This document shows, in pieces, positions 17,280-29,475 of a stretch of DNA of 64,000 bases. The translations under genes and the position numbers were made by a program. This DNA comes from Macrobrachium rosenbergii (Eukaryota > Arthropoda > Malacostraca > Decapoda > Palaemonidae), in contig NC_089782.1 in NCBI RefSeq assembly GCF_040412425.1, positions 25,870,622-25,934,621 of the forward strand, written 5' to 3'. Numbering within the stretch: the first letter of the stretch is position 1; each line of letters opens with the position of its first letter. The notes below the pieces were generated by a model. That model worked only from the letters and a program-made list of their open reading frames with translations. It had not been told where the DNA came from and searched no databases.

Positions 17280-19880
17280 TGCCTCTCTCCCTCTCCAACA
17301 TATATTGTCGTGTTGTTGTTTCCAGTTGAGTGCTATTGCCTCCACAGGCTGAATACGTGATGAGGAAGTATTTGTTTTTGGTCTTAATTTCTCCTTTTCG
17401 GTAATTTGCCACTGAATGGAGTTAGAAATTGGTTAAACATGCTCTTGCAATCTGTCAGGATATGCAGTAGAATATGGGAACATTTAGACCTGACATGGTG
17501 ACAGTAAAAACTTTACAAGAGAAAATGACAAACATAAAACCGTGAAGAATCAGGCATTAGGAGCAGTGTACCAAACACACTTTTAGACAAGCAGTTAAGG
17601 ATGGCTCTAAATAAAAGAAAAAGATAAAAAAGCAGTTTTAGCTTTAAAGAAGGGCAACTCTAGGAGGTTGGGGTAACGAAGAGTTCCAAAGGCATAATTA
17701 AAAGGACTGTAATATACACGAATTTCTCAGGGGTCACTGTAAGGCTATGTTCATACATGAATGCAGTCAAATAACAACGCACTCATATTTTTAATGGCAT
17801 GGGTTCACAATCACAAAACGGACACGTGTTTGTAGAGCACTTGTAAAGGTAGGTTTCATGACTGACGCTTGAAAGCAAAAATCATGCTAATTTGCCCAAT
17901 AATCGTGTTAGCAACGTCTCCCCAAAGCCCACAGACACACAGTCAGAATTCTTATACTGTGCATTAAAGCCTTTTAAAGTAGCCGGAGCTAAGTGCTAGA
18001 CAGCACAGTCTGGGTCACAGCGGACGTTGAAAAAAAAACTTTTTAGCATTTTCCCTTTGTGGTCTAGAGTACACAATAAAAAATTATGCATAACTGAAAA
18101 GGTAAGTTGTCAAAGGCTTTCATGATGCAATGAAGTTTGGTCTATCTTGATTGCCTGAATTTTGACAACTTTTTTTTATGGCAAAATGAAGAATTGAACC
18201 CTTCCTTCTGATTATTTAACTATTTTCTCGCTTTTTGAACGTGTTACTCCCGTGAAGAACGACTATTCAGCATAAAAATGAGGTCAACGACATCAGCCTT
18301 GCATGAAAATTAACTTGACTGAGAGCAGTCCAAGGAAACGATCTTTAATTTTATAAATGGTCAGCAAAACTGAGTGTGATTTGTTGCTCATGAGTTTTGC
18401 CGAGGCCCAGGAATCTCAAAGGGTTGAGTACCGGACTTAATTAGCTTGTTATGACTTTGGGCAATGGCTTTCGCCCCGAAAAAAAAAAGCATGTACTTTT
18501 ATACATCTTTATATGTCTCCCATCAGGGGATATGCTGATCCTACTATAGCAAGAGTATTGTTCCTGCTCAGTGATGTAGTTCAGCCTTTCTTTAAAAAGT
18601 ATTTATTTAAAACTAACATTCCATTCGTATAATGCTATTGGGATTAGCAGCTTCTAAAACAATCCAAAGTGAATTTCTTTGCAATATTCCTTTCCTAAAT
18701 GTGAAAAGAGTTGACGATTACAAATACACATTCTTGATTTAACTCCTTTCCCCATGCAGCGAACTCTTCATGTTCGTGGACGCTCACGCCCAGCACACAC
18801 AACTGGTCACAGTTCAAATTACATGGGCCAATCACAGGAGAGTCAGGAGCTTCGATGACACCGCTCACGGATATTTACTGTTACTGTCAGCTCTATAAAA
18901 AAAAAAAAAATGAAAAAGAAAGGTGCCATTTTAACTCTGAACGACGATTTCGTGTAGCCTGAATACCACAATATTCTGTGCTCCCGTGTTTTTTTATTTA
19001 AGTTTGCGTGTATCAGCTCTGTGGTATACTAATTATGGTACGGACTACCCGTTTTTTATTCCTTTCAACAAAGGACTAATTATTGACAATTTTAGTTGAA
19101 GGCAGCGCAGAGAAATTAAATGATTTTCCTGTAGTTTTGTTATTCATTACATTCATGGAGATTTAAAACCATTATAAACATTTTCGTATATGGGGGTCAT
19201 ACAGAATATACTTATTTATATAAGAAGCTGCTGCATCATCACCCACGTAAATGCGTGTGCATACATTCACTCACACGTTTCTGGTTTGCATCTTTTAGTT
19301 TAGATCATTTCGGACTTTCAATTTCAAAGAAACTTAGATAACATTTCTGCGGTAAACATCGGAGTTTTATGAACAATGTTATCTAGTCACTAAGTAAAAG
19401 GCACATTATGCTGAGATGAGTTTCTTATATAGTAAAGTAATGACCAAAAGCCACGATTTCATCATCAGAAATGTTTTGCTAAATTTCACATGGAAAAACC
19501 GTCAGGATAAGATCATAAGATCATATTCTTTCACCAGGTAACCAAATACACGCAGGGGTTATATTGTAGTGGTTATCAGTAAGAGCGTATTTCTTACTGA
19601 TTAATATTTCATGGTAAATTTCCTAGGGAAAGAGATCAGGATAAGATAAAACATTAAGCGTCACGTTTCTGGTTCTTAAGCTTCAGTTCCCTTTGAAGAT
19701 GCCAATTCGCTGGTGTTTTATGAGTCATCGATATCGCAACAATTCCTCTTCCTTGTTTTAGCTTCTGCTCATTTCCTCCTTTTTTTTTTATAGTCCCTCA
19801 TCAAGTTCTGAGTCTACATCGCATGGTGTCCATACTGAAGCGTTTTCATTGTCGTCTCCATATGGCCTTTTCTGCTTTTA
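17280..19880. other. long non-coding stretch, nothing recognised
   Basis: 2.6 kb of unique-looking AT-rich sequence without long open frames on either strand, and without a recognisable gene, repeat family or RNA. Confidence 0.45.
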
Positions 19881-19924
19881 TTTTCAGTCTCTCTCTCTCT
19901 TTCCACATACACACACACATACTG

Positions 19925-19931
19925 TATATAA

Positions 19932-19974
<43 letters not shown>

Positions 19975-20109
19975 GTTATATACAGATATATAGATAGATA
20001 GATTCTGTGGTTACAGGATGAATTTGGAAACTGGTATTGCCATATCTGCTGTATGGAGCCAGGCTTACTAAGGAAAGAATTTGATTATGAATATATATGC
20101 ATATATGTG

Positions 20110-20190
<81 letters not shown>
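19925..20190. repeat. (CA)n/(TA)n microsatellites
   Basis: CA then TA tracts occur at about 19934-19975 and again at 20119-20190, with GATA-like units at 19988-20003. Confidence 0.9.
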
Positions 20191-20193
<3 letters not shown>

Positions 20194-20245
20194 TATGATT
20201 GAATTTTTATCACATCACTGTGATTCATACACAGGCATTTAAACT

Positions 20246-20440
20246 ACAAACGTCCTTTAATATCAATTCGCTCTACCTCAGGAATAATATATTTTCATAT
20301 ATATTTGCAGAAGGGAAATTTTAGTTGATAATAAGTTCGGCCCACAGATGACGAACTTATTATTAACAAAAATTCCTTGCTTTATAATGAAAATATATTT
20401 TCAGGTTGAAAATTCGATATTAAAGGACGTTTTAGCTTAA
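20246..20440. repeat. about 200-bp foldback/MITE-like element
   Basis: The left arm (ACGTCCTTTAATATC... to AATATATTTTCAT) pairs with the right arm (ATGAAAATATATTTTCAG... to GATATTAAAGGACGTTT). Loop-proximal blocks also pair (TTGATAATAAGTTCG with CGAACTTATTATTAA). It is flanked on both sides by CA/TA microsatellites. Confidence 0.8.
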
Positions 20441-20455
20441 CTTGTATATATATGC

Positions 20456-20457
20456 AT

Positions 20458-20531
<74 letters not shown>
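20456..20531. repeat. (CATA)/(CA)n/(TA)n microsatellite
   Basis: Compound array directly preceding the LTR-like stretch. Confidence 0.9.
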
Positions 20532-20532
<1 letters not shown>

Positions 20533-20534
<2 letters not shown>

Positions 20535-21805
20535 CACAGATTTCCATTCCTCCCTCCTAGTTAATTGCTATTTAATTGATTTCTAATGAAAATCCATCAT
20601 CTCAGTTAACTTACAGTCAAGCCAATATGGCGAAACCAAGATGTTTTCCACTTATATTGAACCCAGGACGCATCCCATTCTAGACTTCAAGAAATGCCTT
20701 GGCCTACTACACAATTGATCCCCCTCTCTCAACCCCCCTGCTACCAGCACACCTAGATTTCCCCCCTTCTGGGGTAGTGTTTCGAAGTTAAGCTCAGAGA
20801 GGTTATAGGTATTAGGGGCGCAAGCCGCCAAAGGGAGGCTAGAATCTTAAGCTTTAACTTTCTAATCCATAAGACCATTTTCCCTCGAATTCCTGACTGG
20901 CAGCAGACTTTTCTTTCAGAGACACCTAGATGCACAAATATGCAGCCCGCGCCATTTTGAAACAGGAAGGCAGAGATGCACCGGCCGGTCTCAGAAGCAC
21001 ACGCTCTCCCATGTTCTCTGGGTGCTGGGGCACGACACTGATGGTGGCCTCTGACGACATATCATCCCAAGCTCATACATATGTCTAAAGTCTGAGAGTT
21101 AGTCTGCGCCAGTACCCCTGTTCCCCTTTCCTGCCTATTTAATCCTTCCTTAGTGCATCTCTCAAGACATTTCACATTTTCATGCTCGTTCCTTTGTGTA
21201 GCTGCGCCATCCCCATTCATCCTTTAAAGCGCATTTGTTCGGTCTCCTCATAACCTGCAACTAAGTCCTCCTGTTAAAGTGTTAAACTGGGCTAACTAAG
21301 ATTTAAAGTGCAAGATTGTTCATGGGCTTTGTTTAGTAACAAGGAGGTTTCCTTTGCAGCCCCACCCCGTGTTTGTACTAACTCCGGAATTCTCTTCCAG
21401 GAGCCATCCTTACTCTGTCCAGTCCTAAATCTATACCAGGACCCATTAGCTTTGCCATCCAAATTTCACAACCATTCCTGGTCGCAGCCTGATCGCAAGA
21501 ATCCGTTGCCCACACCGAAATCAACTTGATTAACTGACAGCCATTATCCTTGAATTCACCCCTTCCAATGTATTACTGTCTGTGAACTGATACCTTTTAG
21601 CATAACAGAGTCACTTGTTTTACCGGGGACTGTTGTATCTGTGGCCCCTCATATTTACATTGTGAGTCTGTAAATTACTGCATTATTGATCTATCATATG
21701 TGATTTATGTGTCTGTAAATTGTTACATTTTTGGTCTCACATATTTGCCTCATTCTCTGTAAATAAACCCCTTTTGATGAAAGAATTCTAATTCCAATCT
21801 GGCGA
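20533..21805 (+). mobile_element. possible solo LTR / LTR-retroelement remnant
   Basis: The stretch begins TGTCACAG. It runs about 1.27 kb without a long conserved frame, has an AATAAA signal at 21763-21768 (GTAAATAAACCCC), and ends in a CCA followed by ATCTGGCGACC, which resembles an LTR end plus tRNA primer-binding site. Base composition is less AT-rich than its surroundings. No gag or pol frame follows; a TA microsatellite begins 150 bases later. Solo LTR or truncated element is an inference from these end features, without a second LTR to compare. Confidence 0.35.
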
Positions 21806-21955
21806 CCTTCATTATTTACGTAAATCCAGGAAGATTCTACGGTAAGTTCCAGTAGTTTTTCTTTTTGTCCATAATCGTGGAGCCCCCCTTGGTACGAAGG
21901 CAGTCTATAATAATAAATTGTTCCCATTTCCATCCACATAAAAGGACTCAGTTTA

Positions 21956-21956
<1 letters not shown>

Positions 21957-22049
<93 letters not shown>

Positions 22050-22050
22050 C
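21957..22050. repeat. (TA)n microsatellite
   Basis: About 45 uninterrupted TA units. Confidence 0.95.
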
Positions 22051-22059
22051 TGTATATTC

Positions 22060-22590
22060 ATGAAGCTACAAATGTCGCTTAATTCACGCTACTTCGGGAA
22101 TATCCCTGGTGGGGAATTATCACCAGGAATTTTTTTTTTTACAAATGATAAATGGATCGATACCGCCAGGTCTCGATCCCTCGACACGGTACTTTCAGCG
22201 ACTCCATTCGACGGTCAAACCCGTCTAGAGTGGGGAAATCGTACTTGGCTTCCGCATTAACCCACCCCACCATGATAGCTCATTGGTACGTTTGGAACAC
22301 GCAGCTCTTATGAAATTTTTATCACACCGAGATTTCTATACATCCATGAAGCTACACGTCGCTTAATATCCAGTTCACGCTACTTCGGGAATATCCCCGA
22401 CGGGGAATTACCACCGGAGGTGATTTTTTTATGAATGATAAATGGATCGAGGGATCGAGACCAGGCGGTACCGATCCATTTATCATTTATAATAAAAATT
22501 CCATTCGGCGATACCTCTCCACTGGGATATTCCTGAGGTAGCGTGAATTGGATATTAAGCGACATTTGTAGCTTCATGAATGTATATAAA
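22060..22590. repeat. foldback element with a partial direct copy
   Basis: 22341-22460 and 22465-22583 are reverse complements forming a near-perfect hairpin: CATGAAGCTACA at the outer left, TGTAGCTTCATG at the outer right, and AATGATAAATGGATCG near the centre. The left arm is also repeated directly at about 22060-22180 (GAAGCTACAAATGTCGCTTA, CTACTTCGGGAATATCCC, ATGATAAATGGATCGATACC). The DNA between is less AT-rich. It appears non-autonomous. Confidence 0.82.
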
Positions 22591-22619
22591 TCACGGTATA
22601 AAAATTCTCTGCATATACT

Positions 22620-22636
22620 GTATGTATATATATAGA

Positions 22637-22676
<40 letters not shown>

Positions 22677-22697
22677 TATATATATATATATATAATT
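22620..22697. repeat. (TA)n microsatellite
   Basis: TA-rich tract between the foldback element and the Penelope-like remnant. Confidence 0.85.
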
Positions 22698-22699
22698 AT

Positions 22700-23510
22700 A
22701 ATAACTTTTGTACATGATTCATTTATCACACATTATTATTACAGGTTTGACTTTTTATTTCCAAACCATTGACGAAGGACTGATACATAGTATTAGAAGT
22801 TACAAATGTACAGTACATACTACAGAGGCAGTACTGACGAACATGCACAACCGTTTGAGGCTACACATCCACCCACAGGCGAGTGCCAAGGAGTGGCCTT
22901 CAAAATTCATTTGGCTAAAAATCACAATATACCCTCATGGGACAATACCGATAAACGCACCGATCATTGGAGACTACAGATCCACAACTGAAAGGTGTCA
23001 CGGAGGCTGGGTTGGAAATCTCATTACCACTGATGGCCCCTACTGTGTTTACAAATATGGTAATCCTATTTCCATACATCTCTATTGCCTATCCTAAAAT
23101 TTACACAATTTACAAATTTCTTTTGCTATTAAAGGATCAAGTTTATACACGCCTTGAACGATATTCATATTATGGCTGTAACTTTCTTTTATAAAGCTAG
23201 ATTCAATGTTATTCCTTTCCAATGCGTTATTAGAATACACAATCCTTTTAGCCCCCATCCCAGTTGATAGCATGACTGTTCTCATTAACATGTGCAAAAA
23301 TGTCACTGTTCCCCTGTGCCTATCTCACACACTTTTTATGCTGTTCTATTCTCTTTAACAGTGCTTTACCCGTCTGACCAATATAAAAGTTGTCACAACA
23401 CTTACAAGGAATCTTATATACACATCTTTTGGTACTGTCAGGAGAGTTCTAGATAAGTACATGTTTCATTGTTTAATTGTTCTTAAATGCGACATTAACA
23501 CCAAAATTCA
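22700..23510 (-). mobile_element. 3' end of a Penelope-like retroelement
   Basis: On the minus strand this reads from the end of the polymerase region through the GIY-YIG endonuclease, then about 390 bases of 3' untranslated sequence (22700-23093). The upstream part (reverse transcriptase core) is missing beyond about 23510, as expected for a 5'-truncated insertion. Confidence 0.7.
23094..23440 (-). pseudogene. GIY-YIG endonuclease domain of a Penelope-like element
   Basis: The minus-strand frame contains [20 protein letters not shown] followed by [10 protein letters not shown], the hallmark of the GIY-YIG nuclease of Penelope-like elements: the CxxC pair, YIG, and the later Arg and His of RIEQH. 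It continues HVNENSHAINWDGAKRI and then ESSFIKES, matching the family's conserved H...W and E-x-x-x-I-K positions. It ends in ICKLCKF-stop. One in-frame stop follows KKCVR, so the copy is dead. This enzyme would nick target DNA during retrotransposition. The family assignment is strong on motifs. Confidence 0.8.
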
Positions 23511-23682
23511 TACATATTATTATTATATAGTAAAAACAATTTTATTTTTTGTTGTTATACAATTCTTTTGGCTTTGATACATAGTCTTTTGGACGTCAAT
23601 GCATGCATTGTTTAACATGTCAGGATATTTCAATTTCTTGCCTGTATTCCCTAATCTTATCTATTTCTCATCTCTCTCTCTG

Positions 23683-23686
<4 letters not shown>

Positions 23687-23740
<54 letters not shown>

Positions 23741-23813
23741 AATATAGTTTTCTCTCGTTTAGTTATCAAAGAAGAGAGCCTGCAGACTATATATTTCACA
23801 CACATACATTACA

Positions 23814-23902
<89 letters not shown>
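23687..23902. repeat. two (TA)n microsatellites
   Basis: TA tracts at about 23687-23736 and 23818-23901, about 80 bases apart. Confidence 0.92.
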
Positions 23903-23903
<1 letters not shown>

Positions 23904-23909
23904 TGCTGT

Positions 23910-24650
23910 AATATATACTGTGTTCTTTAATTACCAAACAGCGTTCTGTGGATTTTAAGTATACGCCACGAGAAATAATTAGAGTACATCAATTTACTGG
24001 AACTAAATGCTTTACTGGGGCGAATAAGTTTTTTTGCAGGAATCTTCGTATCCTCCGAGTTTTCACTCTTCATGCGTCAGTTTCTGATGACATATGAGCA
24101 GACTTCTTCCATTTGTTGTTTTTTGTCACGACAGGCAGTTTCACCCATCTGCGGCTTCTTCAAACGACCACTATCTTACCATCTGGATTTATAACCTTTT
24201 TGTTTTATCGTGCGGATGGAAAAGACTTGAGTAGTATTAAAGAATGAACTATTTTCTGGGCAAAAAGGTTTACGGTACAACGTGGTTACACAGAAGAAGC
24301 GTAGAATGGGCAGAACTGTAAACTGAAAGGTAAATAAATATTTGATACAATAAAAAGTACATAGTATTTACATAAAGATTGTGTGTATAATTCTTAATGC
24401 TATGTATTCTTGATTGAAAATAATATACTAAAAATCATATGTGAGAAGTTAGCATCTATAAAGATAACTGCACTTTTGTGTGAAAAATAAGTGCCTATTT
24501 ATGTACACATCTGCAGATGAAATTACACAAAATAGCATCTAATATCACATGTAGATGTAATTCATTGTACCAGTCAGGTGTGTTTCATTGACCGTAAAAT
24601 CAGGCGTGAGCATAAGCTATTGAGGGCTTCTGAGCTGACAGATAATTGAA
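23910..24650. other. non-coding, left boundary of the tandem array
   Basis: Nothing recognised. Similarity to the upstream regions of copies B and C is not apparent here and begins only at about 24650, so the first array unit starts there. Confidence 0.4.
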
Positions 24651-24699
24651 CTGACAACGCGGTGCTTGGCGCTGGGTCGTTGGATGCGTCCCAGAGCAA

Positions 24700-24773
24700 G
24701 AACATTGTCAGTCCCGCGGGGGAAGCAACACCGTGCAAATATCAGGAGTCTCTTCCTTGTCAGGAATTTTACC
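24700..24773 (+). other. non-coding exon 1 of copy A (decayed)
   Basis: CAGAGCAAGAACATTGTCAG through ATTTTACC is homologous to segments upstream of copies B and C. There the block ends at a good splice donor; here the donor reads GTAGAT, weakened. Inferred 5' UTR exon of the pseudogene. Confidence 0.45.
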
Positions 24774-26091
24774 GTAGATATTTTTAAATGGCCTGATATC
24801 AACCCTTATTTTCACATTCTATTCATTCTTTGTTTTCGTATGTCCGCTATTTGCGCGTGCATAAACGGTGTTAGAAAGTAATAAAATCCATTATGGTTGT
24901 GCTGATTTTGCCAACATACTTTCAGAGAATATAATAGATACGCTTTCCGTGTGTATGCATCCCCAGAACTTAAGTATACAGATACCCAGGACCAGCGTTT
25001 GTGATGAATCTTCGACAGTGTTTACTGAATAGAATAAGGCCTTCGCCATTATGCGATAAACTGAACTATCTCCTTGACTGTCCGTGCTATATTCTAAAGT
25101 CTTTAAGAGATAGTGGTGCTTCTTGGAATCATGTCAGCCTTCCTTCAAACATTTACTACGATCTCTATAACACAATTGTCTGAAGTCGAGTCAGTATCAT
25201 TTTCAGCAGGTGCGGTAAGTCAACATTCATTTCCATCCTTTACTTAACTGACTGGAGTACCTGTGCTTCCTGGAGTTTTCCAAGTACCGCATTTGTGATC
25301 TTAAGACCAGGTAAGGTTCATCGACAATATTCCAATCTTGTGTTGTGTCTGCCGCTATGTGGTGGCCTTTATTTTCGGACATTATTCGAGATGCAGATCT
25401 TCGGAATATTCATGATTACAAGCACAAAAGGTGGAAGAGTAAAGTGACAGATTCTAATTAAATATATAGTTGCTAATTATAGTTTTAGTTGTCAAAAGGA
25501 TTTCCATCTGAAGTTTCGTAGTGTAGATCATTATTAAGACAAGGGCCAACGTCAGCAATTTTTTCAAAGCCCAGAGGCATAGTGCATTTTCAGAGATTAT
25601 GGTATTTTCATTGTTCTGGTATATGGTGATATTACGTTATTCTGAACATAATAAAAGGGCACTGTTTATAGCATGATTTTACTTCCATCAATGTTGTGTC
25701 TCTCTTTAAGTGCCCATACTAAGGTGACATTGCAATATTTCTGAACAATATAAAGACCTTGTTTCTTAATATTCTAAGTATTTTTTTCATTTTCAGAAAT
25801 ATGCCCCGTTCTCAATAGTCTTAGAGGCCTTTGGATGGTGCTGCTGATCAGCATAGGAACCTGCACAGCTGCACAAGTGGTCTTTCTTACTATTCACCTA
25901 ATGGGGAGCCTTACTGCCCATCTGTAATGAAGGATGTCCCGACCATAAACCTAATTTCAATAACTGTCTGCGCCATGTTCTCCTCACAGCACCAAGGCAA
26001 AGGGTTTTTGTTTACAGGTCAGTTGGCCTTGTGCTTTTAGTAAATTTTCACGTAATTACTGACTGGCTTCTGCCAAGCAGTCTTTTGTGCT

Positions 26092-26093
<2 letters not shown>

Positions 26094-26122
<29 letters not shown>
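26094..26122. repeat. (GA)n microsatellite, intron 1 of copy A
   Basis: About 14 GA units shortly after exon 1. A longer GA tract occurs at the equivalent position in copy C (53766-53813), but not in copy B. Confidence 0.9.
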
Positions 26123-26127
<5 letters not shown>

Positions 26128-27304
26128 TTATCACATCCCTCTCGACAATACCTTTCTGTGTACAAGAACTGTTACGCTGCATGTTATATATTAGGCAACC
26201 TGTCAGGTTTTTCGTTGGCACCTTAGGTTGATTTTTATAGTATTAAATTACAAAAAATGATTGCTATGGTGCCGCTAATTTCCAACAGCATTTTGCAAAC
26301 TTAGGATTTGAAGTTTATTTTCAATTTGGCTCTGCTTCCGCCTGTGTTAATTAAACGAACGTAGTTCCCAATAAATCTCTCTTTCTTTTTCTTCTTGCAA
26401 AGAATGTATGATAACTTGTATATTCTACGACTATACTTTGGCGATTCCAGAAAATGTAATGGAACACTTTCTTTCACTCTGCATCACTTCCTGTTTACCG
26501 GAGCAATTTATCAGTTTCGTCTCGCATACTTAGGAAGAGCAAGGATACTTTAAAATCGTCCTCTCTGCCACAAAATAGTGACGTCAGCTAAGACTGACGA
26601 TCAGTTTAATAGCCTGTTCATCTGCAGTGTTTTTTATTGACGTTGACACAGTTAATGTCGTGACTTGCAGATGGCGTAAATGTGCCATAGCGGAGGAATT
26701 GGCGGCGTCTTCGACTGGTGAGAAGGTGAAGACTTTTCAGGGAGTCTCGTACATATCGAATTCGGACAACATCGCTCTGGGAAAAGCAACTAATACTGTG
26801 GAAGTCTGGAATAGGTAAGTTTTTGAAATAACGCCGGAGTGCTGATGAATTTACTCCTATTGCAAAAAATTTTGGTATATTACTCATGGAAAGTTGCTCT
26901 CAGCGTTATGCTAAATATAAATATATATTACTTACTATGTACGGCATAAATTATTCAGGAAAAGACAACTTGAGATGTTGGTAATTATTACTTAAGGAAA
27001 AGCAAATGGTATACTTGTGAATTTTAGTATAAAATTGTCAGAAGTATAATTACTGTATAATAAGAGGTGGGAATTCTGATAAGTGTGTACTGCAGACCAT
27101 GTAGCCTTTGAGTGTTGACGGTACGTTAAAAGCTTCAGCAAAATGAATGACGAGACCCATGTGTTCACACTAATTCATTTTTCATTTGTCTTTAATCTCA
27201 GCTTTTAAAAAAAAGTTCAGGTTATTCCACACTTCTCTCGGACCTAATTAGTTTGGCGCTCCCTAGGACATTGCTGCTAATCTCTTTTTTTTTATTGAAT
27301 GGCT

Positions 27305-27306
<2 letters not shown>

Positions 27307-27380
<74 letters not shown>
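27307..27380. repeat. (TA)n microsatellite
   Basis: Near-pure TA tract in intron 2 of copy A. Confidence 0.93.
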
Positions 27381-27383
<3 letters not shown>

Positions 27384-28260
27384 CTGTGCATATTCAGTCA
27401 TAGAATGTGATGAAACGAAAAGAGAAGCTATAAGGTGGTACTTTGGACAGTGGCACAGTTGCAAAATCATTGCAGTCAGCAAATATTTCAATTACTTCAA
27501 CATTTTGTTGTGATAGAACACACAATGTTATTAAACTGATATGTGAGACAACAACGACCGAGTTGGTATGCAAAGTCGTAAGTTCATGCGTTAGAAAAGT
27601 GGGTGTGTCTAATTGTGCCCAAAGTTAGGTCTGGTTGATTATTAACTAAGCGAGGAAGCGATATCGTCCAGGCGATGTCTTTGTGTGTTTCTAATCTCTT
27701 AGAAACCGGCAGTTAAGGTAAATCAGACTTCTCTTTTTCTGTGTGGACTGTGAACTTGTGAATTTACATATCCAATACACTTATAATTTGTGGGGAAGAG
27801 TGGACATAGTCATTTATGTCCTTTAATATTCTATTTTGTGTTCTGATTTGACATTTATTAACCATGCATTTTAGACTTTCATTATTATGTCTTACACTTG
27901 TGTATTTGTGGAGATTACTATTTGTTTGATTTTCAACAGATGTCTGTGGGATTGCTGTGTTTATAGAGAAAAGACACTTCAATCTTTGCAGTTTTAGTGG
28001 TTGCTTTCAATGTGGTTGACTTTAAGACTAGGCGTATAATGTCACGATGGGTGTGTGGGAGTTTTTTTGAGTGTAAAGGTTTTTAGCTGGAAGTAAGATT
28101 AAATCTTGAATTAGACTATTTTGACTTGATAATTCATTTTATTATGCATTTTAATCTTTTCTTTGTTAATTCATTACTTGTTGGGTTGTTTGATAATAAA
28201 ATCTATTTTATGTAGGAAAGATTGTGTTTCCTTAGAGTATCCATTTTGAGGATAATGTTA

Positions 28261-28278
28261 GAGAGAGAGAGAGAGAGA
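28261..28278. repeat. short (GA)n tract
   Basis: Nine GA units followed by a G-rich stretch. Confidence 0.7.
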
Positions 28279-28407
28279 CGCGGATTGAGTGCTGGTACGA
28301 GAGAGGGAGGGGAGGGGGTTGCGGGTTACCCGTCTTCTGAAGATGGGCATAAACAAGTTGCGTAGCATTTCTAAAGATTGAGATCTGTTAGGGTATAACT
28401 GTTATAG

Positions 28408-28716
<309 letters not shown>

Positions 28717-28722
28717 TAATAT

Positions 28723-28990
28723 GAAGCGTTTTAAGGAAGTTTGGTCATGTGGAGGGTGGAGAGGATGAAAAGTTGGTGAAAAGAGTACACATGTAACAGG
28801 TGAAGAAAGTGCTTGAAATGGACAGAGAATGAAGAATGTCTAAAAAAGGATTTGGTTATTGGGAGGGCAAGCTTTTAGAAAGAACTGGCATATACACTTG
28901 AGAAAGAGACAGCACTGTTTTTTTAGCCTATGTGTTAGCGCAAGTTAGGCGGAAAGAGAGTAAGCTGAGGGGATGTAATGGCGGAAGAGA
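28723..28990 (+). mobile_element. degraded LINE 3'-end-like sequence
   Basis: Fragments in mixed frames read like the tail of non-LTR reverse transcriptases: FGHVERVERMKSW near 28745, then a Lys/Arg-rich stretch, then ...KELAYTLEKETALF. The pattern F-G-H-V-E-R followed by basic residues is common at the C-terminus of such elements. It is broken by stops and frame changes, so the call is tentative. Confidence 0.35.
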
Positions 28991-29089
28991 AGTTGTCTGG
29001 AAGTGTGTCTGGTAAAAGGCAGTTTCATAAAACTGATACAGTTCATAATATATCTACACATGCAATCAAAGATGAGTGAATTTGATATA

Positions 29090-29475
29090 AAAGAAGTATA
29101 AAATGCGGCGAAGTTTCTTGGTGTAATCGGAAGTTTCTGTACAGCATATCATCAGGCAGCCGAAAATAGATCTATCTTTCGGTAGTGTATTATAATGCTG
29201 TATGAACCTAACCATGAAACTTTAACAGGGCCTGGTGGTGGTGGCCTGTCTATACCATTACCAGACACGATTATGGCACAACTTTAACCTTCAATCAAAA
29301 TAAAGCTACACAAACTGAGGCTGCAATTTGGTATGTTTGATGATTGGAGGGTGTATGATCAGCATACCAATTTGCAGCCCTCTAGCCTCAGTATTTTTAA
29401 GATCTGAGGCGGACAGAAAAAGTGCGGACGGACGAACTTAGCCATCTCAATAGTTTCTTTACGAGAAAACTAAAA
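29090..29475. mobile_element. dispersed decapod repeat with internal palindrome
   Basis: Contains an imperfect inverted repeat: ACTGAGGCTGCAATTTGGTA at 29319 pairs with TACCAATTTGCAGCCCTCTA...CCTCAGT near 29370-29393. Flanking blocks include AAAATAGATCTATCTTTCGG, ATGAAACTTTAAC and GTTTTCTCGTAAAGAAAC on the complement. I recall this block set from many decapod sequences. No coding capacity; probably a non-autonomous element inserted in intron 2 of copy A. Confidence 0.6.

Noticed and set aside
22708..23097. 129-codon plus-strand frame
   Set aside because: Lies antisense to the 3' untranslated part of the Penelope-like remnant; no domain.
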